Assembly (NCBI RefSeq): GCF_030272615.1
Contig: NC_081412.1
Coordinates: 342,109,870-342,173,869 of the forward strand
Length of the DNA stretch: 64,000 bases
Reading direction: 5' to 3'
Source of the DNA: Cryptomeria japonica
Lineage: Eukaryota; Streptophyta; Pinopsida; Cupressales; Cupressaceae
Position numbers and translations under genes: made by a program. Below are positions 10,821 through 21,345 of this stretch, one piece after another. The notes beneath the pieces were generated by a model. That model saw only the letters and a program-made list of their open reading frames with translations, made no database searches and was not told the origin of the DNA. Within the stretch, counting starts at the first letter, position 1, and each line of letters begins with the position of its first letter.

Positions 10821-11887
10821 ATCAACAAATATCAGTTGTTTTGCTACAAACTTTTTAAAGTTTCAACTTAGACTATCAACAGATACTTTTTAATCAAGTA
10901 TCTTCAGGTCTTAATAGGTAATCGATTATGGAAATCCTAGACTACAACAGGCATTTATTACAATGACCTAGTCTCAACAGGGCTGCTATGATTCACCAAA
11001 ACAACCAATCAATCAATCAACATAAGCATCAAGTGATATTTTATCTAACACTAGGGCATTTATTACAATCGTGCCACTCTGCTGACAATAGCGCTACACC
11101 TGAAGCACAAACGCGCTAGAACAATAATAGTGCTACAAAAGCTATACAATTGCGCTATTTTATAGCAACAACATGACAACAACTACACTCTTCTCTAAAC
11201 TACAAGAGCGCTATAACTATGATACAAATGTGCTAAACTGACAAACGCTCTAAAACGACTATGCAAAAGCGCCATTGCGGAACCATAGCACTACTTTAGG
11301 CGATAAAAGAACTAAAACATAGGTCTAGCGCTATTGTCTTCCTTGGACTTTGATGCTTGAAAAAACATGATAAAAATGCATCAAAAGCAAAATTCAGCAT
11401 TTGTATACCGGCAGTCCGTAGTCCTTTGGCCGCTGGTATCGGCGGATCCTCTCTAGCCGGTGATCTGCTATAGGCATGACCATGATGACTGTTGCTCACT
11501 CCTTCGCCCAAGGTCATTATCAGAGATCCAAACTGCCAGGGAGATAGGTGCAAATGAGATAGTTTTACCCTTTCCCCTCCAAATATACACCCCCCAGCCC
11601 TAACCCTACTTCACCCCGCTCCCCGTCGTGGTCCCTGTGAACTTCAAAAGCCTCTCATTTCTCTATACTCACTCTATTTTCTCCCATTCTTTCACCATTA
11701 TTTCTCATTTCTTCTATTCTACCTCCCCCCGTTTTCTTTCTCTTTTTCGAGAGATCGCTCGATTTTTTGAAATTTTTTCGGCCCATCTCTCGAGGGGGCA
11801 TACCATCCACTAAATTAACATTTATGGGGCATATTTCTCATAACTATCTTTCTTTCTTTGAAACGACACGATAAACTGCACCATCTC
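10821..11887. other. spacer between PMD pseudogene and 3' LTR
   Basis: No coding sequence is recognised. If the PMD gene had its own antisense promoter it should lie here. A TATATTT on the minus strand at about 11581-11587, next to a C-rich block, is a weak candidate. The segment 11430-11660 has higher GC than its surroundings. Confidence 0.35.
11050..11335. repeat. cluster of AGCGCTA-like short motifs
   Basis: The core GCGCTA, or the variants GTGCTA, GCGCCA, ACGCTC and GCACTA, recurs about every 15-30 bases for nearly 300 bases (for example AATAGCGCTACACC, AAGAGCGCTATAAC, TCTAGCGCTATTG). AGCGCT is itself a palindrome. The tract reads as a decayed minisatellite in the 3' part of the Tat element. 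Confidence 0.55.
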
Positions 11888-11900
11888 AAAGAGGAGCAAA
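11888..11900 (+). other. polypurine tract of Tat element 1
   Basis: AAAGAGGAGCAAA lies directly before a TGTAGACACA sequence that has the look of an LTR start. This is the expected plus-strand primer position for reverse transcription. Confidence 0.65.
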
Positions 11901-13350
11901 TGTAGACACATAAATCTGTCCACTTAATTAAATAAATATTTAGTATTTATTTGATTATTTAAACCATCAATCAACAATTAATTAAATCAATATTTAATTA
12001 ATTCATCATGGACCTCTTCTCTTATTAATTAAATAAATTATTCAATTTATTTAAATTAATTCATTAAACCATATTCCAACAATTAATTAAATGAATAAAG
12101 CATATTTGTTTAAATTAACCCCCTTTTCTCATTTAAATAAATAAATATTTATTTAAATCTCTAGAACCCTCCCACTTGCATTCTCCTACAAATGCAAGTT
12201 GCACCAATAAATAGATTTTATTTCTAAATAAAATCCTATTTTCTCTCACCCACCAAACCCACTTGCCTCTTAAACCCCTTTTAGATTCTTCTAATCCATT
12301 CCAATTTAGCCTAATTCATCTACTAATTATTTTCACATTCCTAAGCAAAGAGAAGTCACTTTGCAAAACCTCCAAAGTCTTCGAAATGCATTAAAGAATT
12401 TTTATCCTTCAACAAGTTAACCTCCAAAGTCTTCCAAACCATTTTTGGCTCTTTCATAACCATTTATGGCTCTTACATAACCATTAATGGTTAAACTCAA
12501 CTCACCCACATGGTTAGAGGCTTTTCCTCTAACTCAACCCTCATTTAACTCATGGGTCTCTTTAAGCATTCATTGCTTTGACCATGGTTACCCCCATTAA
12601 CTCTTGCACAAGATTTATCCATTGGATAAAGGCATTATTCATCGGATAAAAGCTTTATTCACTAACTCAAGCCTAACCAAACCCTCCTAGGGTAACCTTC
12701 ATGTCATCTCAAACATTTAATGTTTCTTCCCTCTCCTCTCAAGCCATCTCATGTTGACATTTGTCATCATGAGATTGGGTTGAAAGCCATCACATGGATT
12801 GATTAACTTTCAATCCTAGCCCTTGTTAAGATGACTCAATCTTGACCATCCATTGCCCTATTTCCCCTATAAATAGAGCTCTTATTCTTCATTTTAAGGA
12901 TCAGAAGTCTTTTGTGCATCAAACTTATAGTCATTTTAGAGAGCATTAAGAAGAATTTGCATTGTTATTATACTAAGATTTACATAGATTAAAAAGAAGC
13001 TTTCTCATAGTAAATCATCCACACTTGCATAAGCATTTGTTTTTTATTTTTACAACCATCTTGAATCTTCATATGACATCCATGGATAGTGCTAAAAGTT
13101 GAGAGCTACACTCATGTGGGACTTGGAGAGGAGAGGAACAAGGGAGGAACATCTATGAGCATTTTGGGGAGCATCTTGGGGGGTTTTCTTTCCATTTTTC
13201 GTTTATGTATGTTCTTTATTGTTGATTTATATCTCTCTTGATATGCATCTAAAGGTTTTTAAGTTCATTTGTGTTTCGTTTTGGTTGTGACTAATCTACT
13301 AACATTTGAACTTGTCTTTTGTGTCTTGTGCCACCCTTTTGATGTGCATC
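11901..13350 (+). repeat. 3' LTR of Tat element 1
   Basis: The LTR starts with TGTAGACACATAAATC directly after a polypurine tract. It contains TTAATTAA-rich U3 DNA like that of the LTR at 55717 and a clear TATA box about 970 bases in. A pyrimidine-rich downstream part could be R-U5. The right edge is set near GTGCATCA by appearance only; an AT microsatellite follows. No second LTR copy lies in the window for comparison. Confidence 0.6.
12868..12876 (+). promoter_or_regulatory. TATA box of the 3' LTR
   Basis: TATAAATAG preceded by CCCC fits the plant TATA consensus. It stands in the middle of the LTR, where the U3 promoter of an LTR element is expected. Confidence 0.65.
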
Positions 13351-13353
13351 ATA

Positions 13354-13507
13354 TTGTATATTATATAATATGTAATATATAATATATTATATATTATATA
13401 TAAATATTACATAATATATAATATATTATATATGATGTAATATATCTATTGAATAATATATTATATAATATATTATATATGATATAATATATTATATATT
13501 GTATTAA
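13354..13507. repeat. AT-only microsatellite (TATAATATATTA type)
   Basis: About 150 bases consist almost only of A and T arranged as interleaved ATATTATAT and TATAATATA palindromes. It lies at or just past the right edge of the LTR, so it could be element sequence or the target. Confidence 0.85.
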
Positions 13508-13661
13508 TGAAATATCAGATATCCGATATTATCGAATATTTGCTTTGCTTGGGTTTTGCCATGGCTAGATGTACTGACATCCAAGCCAAGCAAAAAGCCA
13601 ACACAAATTTTTCTCGTTTTTAGGCGAGTGGAGAAGGTAGTTTTTTTCATATCGCCATTTT

Positions 13662-14815
13662 TTGGCCCCTCATGATCCTGCGCATACCCTTTATAGTCAT
13701 CATTTTGTTTTACTCAACCATTTCAAACAAAGAGATAAAATTTCCTTTTCATTTTATCTTCTTTCTTCATTGAGAATGGGCATTAGGGATCATAGAAAAA
13801 ACTTTAAGAACCCTATCCTTCAAAAAGGGTTATTCTTGTTGATCATGGAACAATTAAAGTTGTCCAAAGGAAAGACCAAGGTACCTCCTATTTTGGGAAA
13901 TTCTAATAATGAAGACAACATGGATTTGGAGGATGTGGGCTCAGACAGACATGATACATATGAGGATGGTTGGCAAACTAAGGATGATGATGATCTTGAT
14001 TTTGTAGACCAAGAAGTGAAAGAGAAGAAGCCAAGTAAAAAGGAGGTTAAAAAAAGAGGGCCTTCCCTGTTTTTCTTGTTCACTCTATTTCTAGGAGTCT
14101 AGATGAAAGAGAATATAATAATCAAAGGTGTTTAGGGGTTTCCCTTTTGATGATTGACAGAGAAGGTAGACCTCCATTTTTTAGAGACCTTGACAAAATT
14201 CCCCATTCCTTAATTCTAATAAAGAGAGCCCTAATGATCTCTTGGGAGTGGCCAGGAATGCGACAGTGGATACTTTTAGGATGCAGAAGTGGTTTTTCCA
14301 TGAATTAAATAGAATTAATATCAAAATCCAGTCCCTTCAAATTAATTTTGATCTCATTCAAACTCAAGGTGATTTGTGGACTGAGAAGGAAGGAAAGAAT
14401 GTGGTAGCCTCACTGTAGAAAGGTGTTAAGGATGTTGAGTATATGAAGCAGGACTAGGAGGGCAAATTACTATATTGGAAGCCAATTTTAAGAAAATTAA
14501 TGGCAATCTCATTACCCTAGTCAACTTTAGCTATAAAGTTATTTTGAACAGTGTTGATAGTATGAAGGTAATGAAGGAAAATTTTGAGAAAATGCATGAA
14601 GCCAAGGTACAATTTGTGAATTTGGATGCTTTTGATAAGGGTAAATAGGTTCTTCAGGAAGAGGACAAAGGGCCCAACACTCGTACGCATGATCATCTCA
14701 AAAGAGCTAGTGAATAGTCGAATCAAGATCTTCAAGACCTCAAAAATCTCTCTTTATGTTTCCCATCTTGAAGTAGAAGTAGTTGAGGCTTTAAAAAGAT
14801 TGAACTAGTTCTTGC
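13662..14815 (+). pseudogene. unrecognised broken reading frame, acidic and coiled-coil-like
   Basis: An open frame of 146 codons (13662-14102) has an acidic middle (DMDLEDVGSDRHDTYEDGW, then DDDDLDFVDQEV) and a Lys-rich end. Beyond its stop, other frames read coherent protein-like text: ARNATVDTFRMQKWFFHELN, then INFDLIQTQGDLWTEKEGK, then VDSMKVMKENFEKMHEAKVQ. The pattern (acidic N-part, helical C-part, several stops and shifts) suggests a decayed gene, possibly ORF1 of a LINE or a host gene fragment. I do not recognise the family. It lies upstream of the PPR gene on the same strand, but nothing ties the two together. Confidence 0.35.
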
Positions 14816-14892
14816 TGTTTGTTGTTTGTTTAATCCTTTGTTTATTGTGGGTTGGCTGCCTTTTTATTGATTGTTAGCTAATGGCAGTTTTT

Positions 14893-15148
14893 TGTATATA
14901 GGGTTTTGAACCCCTTCAAAACTCATTTGACCCTTAATCGATAATTTTCACATTTAATTTTTAAATATTTATTATAATTATCAACCTAACTCTAAATGAT
15001 ATAAATAAACTTATATTTATTGTATATAAAATTCCGAGTTCCTTCCAAATCCATTTGACTTTTAATAAAAAACTTTTACATTTAATTTTTAAATATTTAT
15101 TATAATTATCAACCTAACTTTTTATGATATAAATAAACATATATTTAT
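14893..15148. repeat. 128-bp tandem duplication upstream of the PPR gene
   Basis: Two adjacent copies, 14893-15020 and 15021-15148, both start TGTATATA and share CACATTTAATTTTTAAATATT-like text (CATTTAATTTTTAAATATTT) and ATCAACCTAACT. They differ at scattered positions. The duplication ends about 310 bases before the PPR start codon. Confidence 0.85.
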
Positions 15149-15458
15149 TTGATTACATTTGTTTAATTAACAATAATATGAAATAACTTTGTTTCCTTGA
15201 AAAAATCCAATAGAAAGTAAGAATTAGTCTTTTGAATAATAAGATAAACAATATTAATCAAGTAAAGCTTTAAAAGAGGATTGCTAAGTGCAACAAATGC
15301 ATCCGTGTGCTTTAAAGGAAGCAATAATCTTAGTCCTACATAAGGCTTTTGAGGAAAATAAACACAAAGTTTTTACTGTTGATAAGATTCCATTGTTAGG
15401 ATTTGCCAAAAAAACCGTATACTTATCTGGATCCCAATGCAGTGAGAAATAATGAGAA
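15149..15458 (+). promoter_or_regulatory. putative 5' flank/promoter of the PPR gene
   Basis: This AT-rich, non-coding stretch precedes the start codon. No single TATA box stands out; TAAATAAACATATATTTATTT at 15129-15149 is the most TATA-like segment. The assignment rests on position only. Confidence 0.3.
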
Positions 15459-17042
15459 ATGAGAAAGACGGTATCAATATTATTACAACAACATCGTTTA
15501 AAAAATCATTTGCATGGAGGCAATAGTCGTATAAGATTCAAGTTGAAAGAGGATATGGAGTGGGTTAAGGAGGCTAATTATCATTCTCTCTTCCGACAAT
15601 GCAAATCCTTGACACACACCAAACTGCTCCATTCTCACATCATTCTAACAGGTTTTAAGCTTCCGGTTTCTACAGAGAGTCTTCTGGTATCCCTATATGC
15701 CAAATGGGATTCCTTGGATGATGCACGTCGTGTGTTTGACAAAATGCCTAAACGAACTGTTGTGTCATGGACGGTAATAATATCTGGGTATGTTCGGCAA
15801 GGAATGAGTAAGGAGGCTTTGGTGTTCTTTAACAGAATGCGACTAGAGGGAATGCAACCCAACGAGTTTACCTTCGCTACTGTGCTCCCAGCGTGCGCGC
15901 ACCTAGGATTCCTGCAATACGGAAAGCGGCTTCATCAGGATGTAGTTAGATGTGGGTTTGCGTCTGATGTGTTTGTGACTAGTGCTCTTGTCGACATGTA
16001 TTGCAAATGTGGAAACATGAAGAATGCACGCCTTGTGTTTGACCAAATGCCTCAACGAAATGTAGTCTCATGGAATGCCTTAATTGGGGGATGTCTGTAC
16101 AATGGATATGTAGATGAAGCTCTTAGGATGTTTCGGGATATGCCGGAGCATAATGTGGTTTCATGGAGTGCAATTATTGGGGGATATGTGCAGCATGGGT
16201 TTTTTGAGAAAGCTCTGGAGATGTTCCGAGAAATGCAAGCAACAGGACTTAAGGCCAATCCTGTGACCTTTGCCTCTCTTCTTCCTGCTTGCGCCAACTT
16301 AGCTGCTCTTAATCAAGGCAAGGAAGTTCATCAAGAGATAATTCGGAGCGGATTTCAGCGTAATGCCTTTGTAGAAAGTGCTCTTGTGGACATGTATGCC
16401 AAATGTGGGAGTTTGGAGGAGGGGTACAAAGTATTCAAGAAAATTCATAAACAGGAGCTAGTTTCATGGAATGCTATGATTTTTGGATATGCCATGCACG
16501 GGTGTGTGGAGGATGCTCTTAAATTCTTCAATCAAATGCTGCAGTCAGGCACAAAACCAGACAGCATTACCTTCATTGCTGTTCTCTCTGCATGTTGTCA
16601 CGTTGGCCTTGTACATGATGGGTGGAAATATTTTCATAGCATGAACCAAACCTACCAGATTACGCCTGGACTAGAGCACTATAGCTGCATGGTTGACATT
16701 CTCGGCCGCGCTGGACACCTAGATGAGGCACACGAGTTGATACTCAAAGTGCCAGGTAAACCTGATCCTACTCTGTGGGTTTCTTTGCTTGGTGCCTGTA
16801 GACTCCATGCCAATGTGGAGTTAGGGGAATGTATTGCCAAACATCTATTTGAGATGGATCCTGCACATTCTGCTCATTATGTACTGCTATCAAATATATA
16901 TGCTGTAGCTGGAAGATGGGAAGACAGAGAAAATGTGAGGAAATTGATGAAAACGAAGAGCATTAAAAGAATGACAGGCTGCAGCTGGATTGAAGTCAAT
17001 AATAAAGTTCATACTTTCAGAGCAGGGAATGGCAAAGCTTAG
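15459..17042 (+). CDS. pentatricopeptide repeat protein, PLS class with E/E+ end
   Basis: This is an uninterrupted, intronless frame of 527 codons. PPR motifs fill about residues 70-430: repeated VVSWT/NALIGGY, EALRMFREM, PNEFTFATVLPACA and VFVTSALVDMYCKCG units alternate in the P, L and S pattern. An E domain follows (PDPTLWVSLLGACRLH to YVLLSNIYA..GRWED..VRKLMK). The protein stops soon after the E+ start (GCSWIEVNNKVHTFRAG), so there is no DYW deaminase domain. Proteins of this class bind organelle RNA sequence-specifically and usually help C-to-U editing with a deaminase supplied in trans. The basic first 30 residues (RKTVSILLQQHRLKNHL) could be a mitochondrial or plastid transit peptide. 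The Met at codon 33 is an alternative start. Confidence 0.93.
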   Translation: MRKTVSILLQQHRLKNHLHGGNSRIRFKLKEDMEWVKEANYHSLFRQCKSLTHTKLLHSHIILTGFKLPVSTESLLVSLYAKWDSLDDARRVFDKMPKRTVVSWTVIISGYVRQGMSKEALVFFNRMRLEGMQPNEFTFATVLPACAHLGFLQYGKRLHQDVVRCGFASDVFVTSALVDMYCKCGNMKNARLVFDQMPQRNVVSWNALIGGCLYNGYVDEALRMFRDMPEHNVVSWSAIIGGYVQHGFFEKALEMFREMQATGLKANPVTFASLLPACANLAALNQGKEVHQEIIRSGFQRNAFVESALVDMYAKCGSLEEGYKVFKKIHKQELVSWNAMIFGYAMHGCVEDALKFFNQMLQSGTKPDSITFIAVLSACCHVGLVHDGWKYFHSMNQTYQITPGLEHYSCMVDILGRAGHLDEAHELILKVPGKPDPTLWVSLLGACRLHANVELGECIAKHLFEMDPAHSAHYVLLSNIYAVAGRWEDRENVRKLMKTKSIKRMTGCSWIEVNNKVHTFRAGNGKA

Positions 17043-17957
17043 GCAAAGCACTGTATTTAAACAGTAGGTGCATTGTGGTCATCATCGGCATTTCCATGTG
17101 AACAGTTGACCACAACACACTGGCAGCATAAGCTCTTACAAGGGGAAGTCACTGATACAGGTTTAATTAACAAAATATTGTTTGAAAACATCGAGAAAAG
17201 CCAATCATCACGTCTGTACATTTGAACACATACCATTGGAAACCTTTAATGATTGATTATCAGAGAACTTCCCTTATGGACCCTCTGCAACCAAGATTGA
17301 ATTAAAAGCATTTCTTTGAAAATTACTGTATCAAAATCCCCAAGTATTTTGACAAGGCCTATTGGTAATTCAAATTCACGAAGCGCGAGACTTGATCCAG
17401 CACTAATCTGTATCAAAATGAATACAACTGAAATGGAATCACATCATTATATTGGGAGCAACAGAGTGATCGACACAATTTAACATATTTGAGTTTACCG
17501 ATAACCATCCATCTCCAAAATATTTGGCAACATCTTTTAGGTGATCACTTGTCTTAATTTTAACACCATTCTGGAAAGTGCTTTGCTTTGCATAGATAAG
17601 AAAACTTCAAGTAGATGTTTGCATGGCACCTCTTAAAACGCCTCATAGTTTTTCAATAAATGAAAAAACTCTTTCTGAGAACTTGTTTCTAGAGACGTGA
17701 CCCCAAGATAATTAACGACGCACACAAGAACCAATGCAACAGGGAGGGAAAGAGGACAGAGGTGATTTATATGTTAGCGATGGATGCTTCTAGGCAAGAG
17801 ACGCATTAATCTACTTAATTAAGATACAAACACAAACATCCCCATGTTTTCGTATTAGGTTCATTGTAATCACATTTTCATCATATGAACACTAATTGAT
17901 TAAATTAGTATAGAAATCTAAAATAAATCTAAAAATATATCCAAGAAATATCAACTA
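17043..17957. other. 3' flank of the PPR gene, non-coding
   Basis: Right after the stop there is no trace of a DYW domain in any frame, so the E+ ending is not a recent truncation that left a remnant behind. The rest is unremarkable AT-rich DNA. I see no other gene in it. Confidence 0.45.
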
Positions 17958-18838
17958 TCGAATTAGGCAATGTGTACAAGAGTTGGTTCAACTAGTTTCA
18001 CCGTTAGTGTTGGGTGTTAATTATTGATTGTCGAGCTTAGTTCTTAACGCAAGCGGAACCATGTTTACATTATCTTATTAGTTCCCTAGGGCATATTGAC
18101 GTCACTACTTAGTTCATTATTAACTCTATGATTCTTAATCCACACATTAGATTTACAACCATGATGACCATGCTTATATACACTTGATGATTTATCTAGC
18201 ATAAAGTTTCCACACAAGAGAATGCTACATATGCTGCCCTCTAATTCCATAATGCATTCTATTGTCCAAAATGCTTAACAACTTCATAATCAAATATGAG
18301 ATAAACTCCTTTTGACACTATCTTACTCTAGAAACCAAACCATACATTTCTACAAGCCCACATTCACATATACATAATGCTTCCAACGTGCCTTGACTTA
18401 TCTAATGCATGGATATACTTTCTAGTGTATGACATTAAATAAGAAGCTACTATCATATGCATACTACTCATGGATACCTATCCTTAGTTTTGACATGATC
18501 ATTTCCCACCTATGAGTATAATGCATTTAACTTGATGATCTATCTCACAATACGAGGTCTTAAGTTCCATAACCCTCTAAATCATGACATCATTTAATCT
18601 CAATCTTGCACATAACTCAATGCATAACCATTGACCTCTCACGCTTACACCTTAACATGATAAGTATGAACTACTACTAGCATGATGATATTGTTTCTAT
18701 TGCTGCCCACACACACAGTGCATTATTTATATGACATACTATTTAGTGCTATCATAAGAAAACATACATGCTACCTTACTTATGCTTTTGTACGCATGTT
18801 GACATTGTCTACACATTAGTTGTTTGATTGCAGTCATC
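17958..18838. repeat. dispersed repeat, copy A (partner at 43987-44849)
   Basis: From CGAATTAGGCAATGTGTACA to CACATTAGTTGTTTGATTGC this stretch matches 43987-44849 in the same orientation almost base for base. Small substitutions and short indels separate the two, for example TACTACTAGCATGATGATAT here against a shorter form there. Copy B abuts a possible minus-strand primer site, so the unit may be LTR sequence. No coding frame is shared. Confidence 0.85.
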
Positions 18839-21000
18839 TTATTAATGCATCCATATCCATACATGTTCTTAATGATGTTAATCCTCTAAATTTCATTTTG
18901 ATTTTCAGCCTTATGGCTAATTTAGAATTTATGATGCTAACTAATGTCACCATTGAGTCTCATGTTTTCTTGTTTTTTCATTGGTAGCTTAATGAGATCT
19001 TTTGTTTAGTTCTCATTAATCAAGTCTAAGTGTCTCAAACAAGAATCTACCATCTAACTATTTTGCATTAATCATTACTTAAAAGTACATCTTCTATTCA
19101 CTAGTTCCTCCCATTGTTAAGAATGACATAATAAAAGTAAACTAAGGCAATCTTCTTTTTATCACATGTTCATATTCGTACCATTATTACTTAACACATG
19201 GATGTCACATAATGCTTTCTTGCTGATCTAACAACTAATCTCATTACAATATAAACATCACAATTTACATTATAAGGGTTTAAGTTTCTCGTCATGTTTA
19301 CAATGCTTTTCACATACTTGAACAATACATACATAATCATGATCACATTTCCAATCTTCATAACAATGCCTTACAAATAATCCACCGGAAGTTTTAGTCT
19401 ATAGTGTAGACATGAATGTACAATAAATGCTTCTATTACATAATAAGAACATCTCAGTGATAATGAAGTTTCCAATACATAAATCTGCTCCAAAGTCCAT
19501 GACCATCACAATGGAGGGTCCAAGTCCACGCATGAAGAAGTACACCAACAAGGAGGGAAAAACCCCAATGGCAAAAAGCTCCAACCACCCGGCCAATGTG
19601 GAACCTACAAGGAACCACCCCCCAAGCTAAAATTTGACGCTAGATCCCAACTCACACACTAAACCTAGGTTGACACTTTTACCAAGGGACTATCACTAGG
19701 AGAATTTTACACACAACCATAAACCGAAGCAAACAATGATCAAGAAATCCCAGAGGCCGACACAACATCAATACAAAATGCAAGAGTGAAAACATAAGGG
19801 GAACACATGTACAAGGGAGTGTCATCACATGCCAAACCAAGAACAAGGCACTAGCCTATGGGCATGCAGAGCCATCTCTACCTTTGAGAGACCAAGGGAA
19901 ATTGGCTTACTGTCTCCACGGTCTTCGCATGCTCATCCTAAAACATCCTCCCTAGGACTGAGTCATAAGGCACTATAAATTTTATTTTTATTTTTTAGTT
20001 GTCTAACTACCCATTCCCATTCATTAATTAGTTATCACTTGATTATAATATGGTAAACTCCCCTACGCCCAAGAGGTCTGGATTTCATGCATCCTTACAA
20101 GGAACCTCGTGATAATCCATCTCTCGTGACCCCAAGTGTTGTAAAGGAGCCCACTCCCTTTACATTGACCCATAAGCAATACTACAAGAGGCTCTAAATT
20201 CAATAAGTAAATCTGAAACACAACAACAACAAACTACCAAACCATTCATAGATACATACTCAAAATGACCAAATGTCAACATTCGAGAAAAGAGACGAGC
20301 CTCTTGACCAAAAGGAAGCATAAACCAAGTTGTATTACTGTTGCGACCTAGTACAAGATAACCATGCAAGGTCTTCACACTTCTTGTCAAAAAATCAGCA
20401 GCATAAACAAGTCATCCTCATGGCGAAATCATCATAAGGAAATTTTCTGAATAACCAAAGGAACTCACAATCAACCATGGCACCGAATTGATTTAAACCT
20501 TATTTAAAAATACAATTTAAACAAGCGGCCTCCGGAAACCAAATACGTCAAGACACTTTCCAATATGATTACCACAATGAATAACAACAAAACAAGTTGA
20601 GGCAGAAAAAATGTCACGCTTAGCCCACGCTATAACTCGTGTGCTCTCTCCCAAGACACAGATGGACTCCACAAAATGACATAAAGACTCCTTAGCCAAA
20701 CAAAACATTAATTCACACAATAGATAAAACGTAAACAATCCATAAATCTACTACTGTCATCAACAAAATCTTACTAACCATATGAAAAAGATCCATATAA
20801 ACCATGATTGATTCAAGTGAAAGAAGAGAAGATTCAAACACAATCATGTGTTGCATACACAATCTAAACTCATACACATTGGCTGATCCAAATCATCAAA
20901 CAAATACAACAACGTTCCGAATAATAAAACATACATTTTATCTGCTAATACACCATACACCATTACCTTGTTCAATTCTACTCAGGAAAAACTACACATA
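18839..21000. other. no recognisable feature
   Basis: Mixed AT-rich sequence. Short open frames on both strands have no protein-like composition or known motifs. The segment 19430-19640 has somewhat higher GC (CACCCGGCCAATGTGG), but I cannot assign it. Confidence 0.4.
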
Positions 21001-21017
21001 TAGAACTCGGGGCGGCA

Positions 21018-21345
21018 GTGGTAATAACCCATCAAATGGGTGTTCAAATCTACTATACCCCCAACCAAGCAATTCTTCAGCATTCATTTAATTGGAAACA
21101 TTTTGTTATGCCAGCAGGGCACCCCTCTATGGGAGATACCCTGCATCCATACCATGTAGAGGAGGAGGGCCACGACACTTGTGTTGTGGGTGGTGCCTTG
21201 CACCCACCACGACATGGGTGGTGCTATCTCACCACCATTTCATGGGTGGCGCAAACCACCACCAAGACATGGATGGGGAGGGTTGTGCCCCAAGCCCACG
21301 ATGTGGGTGGTTTACACAACCAACCCACATCGTGGGTATAAACAA
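21018..21345. repeat. GGGTGGT-rich block with a perfect hairpin
   Basis: The GC-rich block repeats ATGGGTGGTG, CCACCCA and GTGGGTGG phrases on both strands. Its strongest element is a 14-bp perfect inverted repeat, CCCACGATGTGGGT at 21295-21308 and ACCCACATCGTGGG at 21323-21336, with a 14-base loop. Three overlapping open frames cross it on both strands, as expected of a GC-rich repeat rather than a gene. Confidence 0.65.

Larger units (their letters stand above)
1..13350 (+). mobile_element. Tat-type Ty3/gypsy LTR retrotransposon, 5' end outside window
   Basis: Domains read in the order gag, aspartic protease, G-patch, reverse transcriptase, RNase H, a second (archaeal-type) RNase H, zinc-binding integrase and integrase C-terminus, all on the + strand. 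A second RNase H between the ordinary RNase H and integrase is the hallmark of the Tat lineage. A 5-kb 3' region follows, holding short repeats and an antisense plant-mobile-domain pseudogene, and it ends in a polypurine tract and one LTR. The 5' LTR and the start of gag lie left of the window. Frameshifts, stops and lost catalytic residues show that the copy is dead. The right edge of the LTR is approximate because no second LTR is available to compare. Confidence 0.85.

Noticed and set aside
17043-17200. A frame continuing the PPR protein into a DYW domain after its stop
   Set aside because: No DYW-domain wording (HSE, CxxCH) is readable in any of the three frames downstream.
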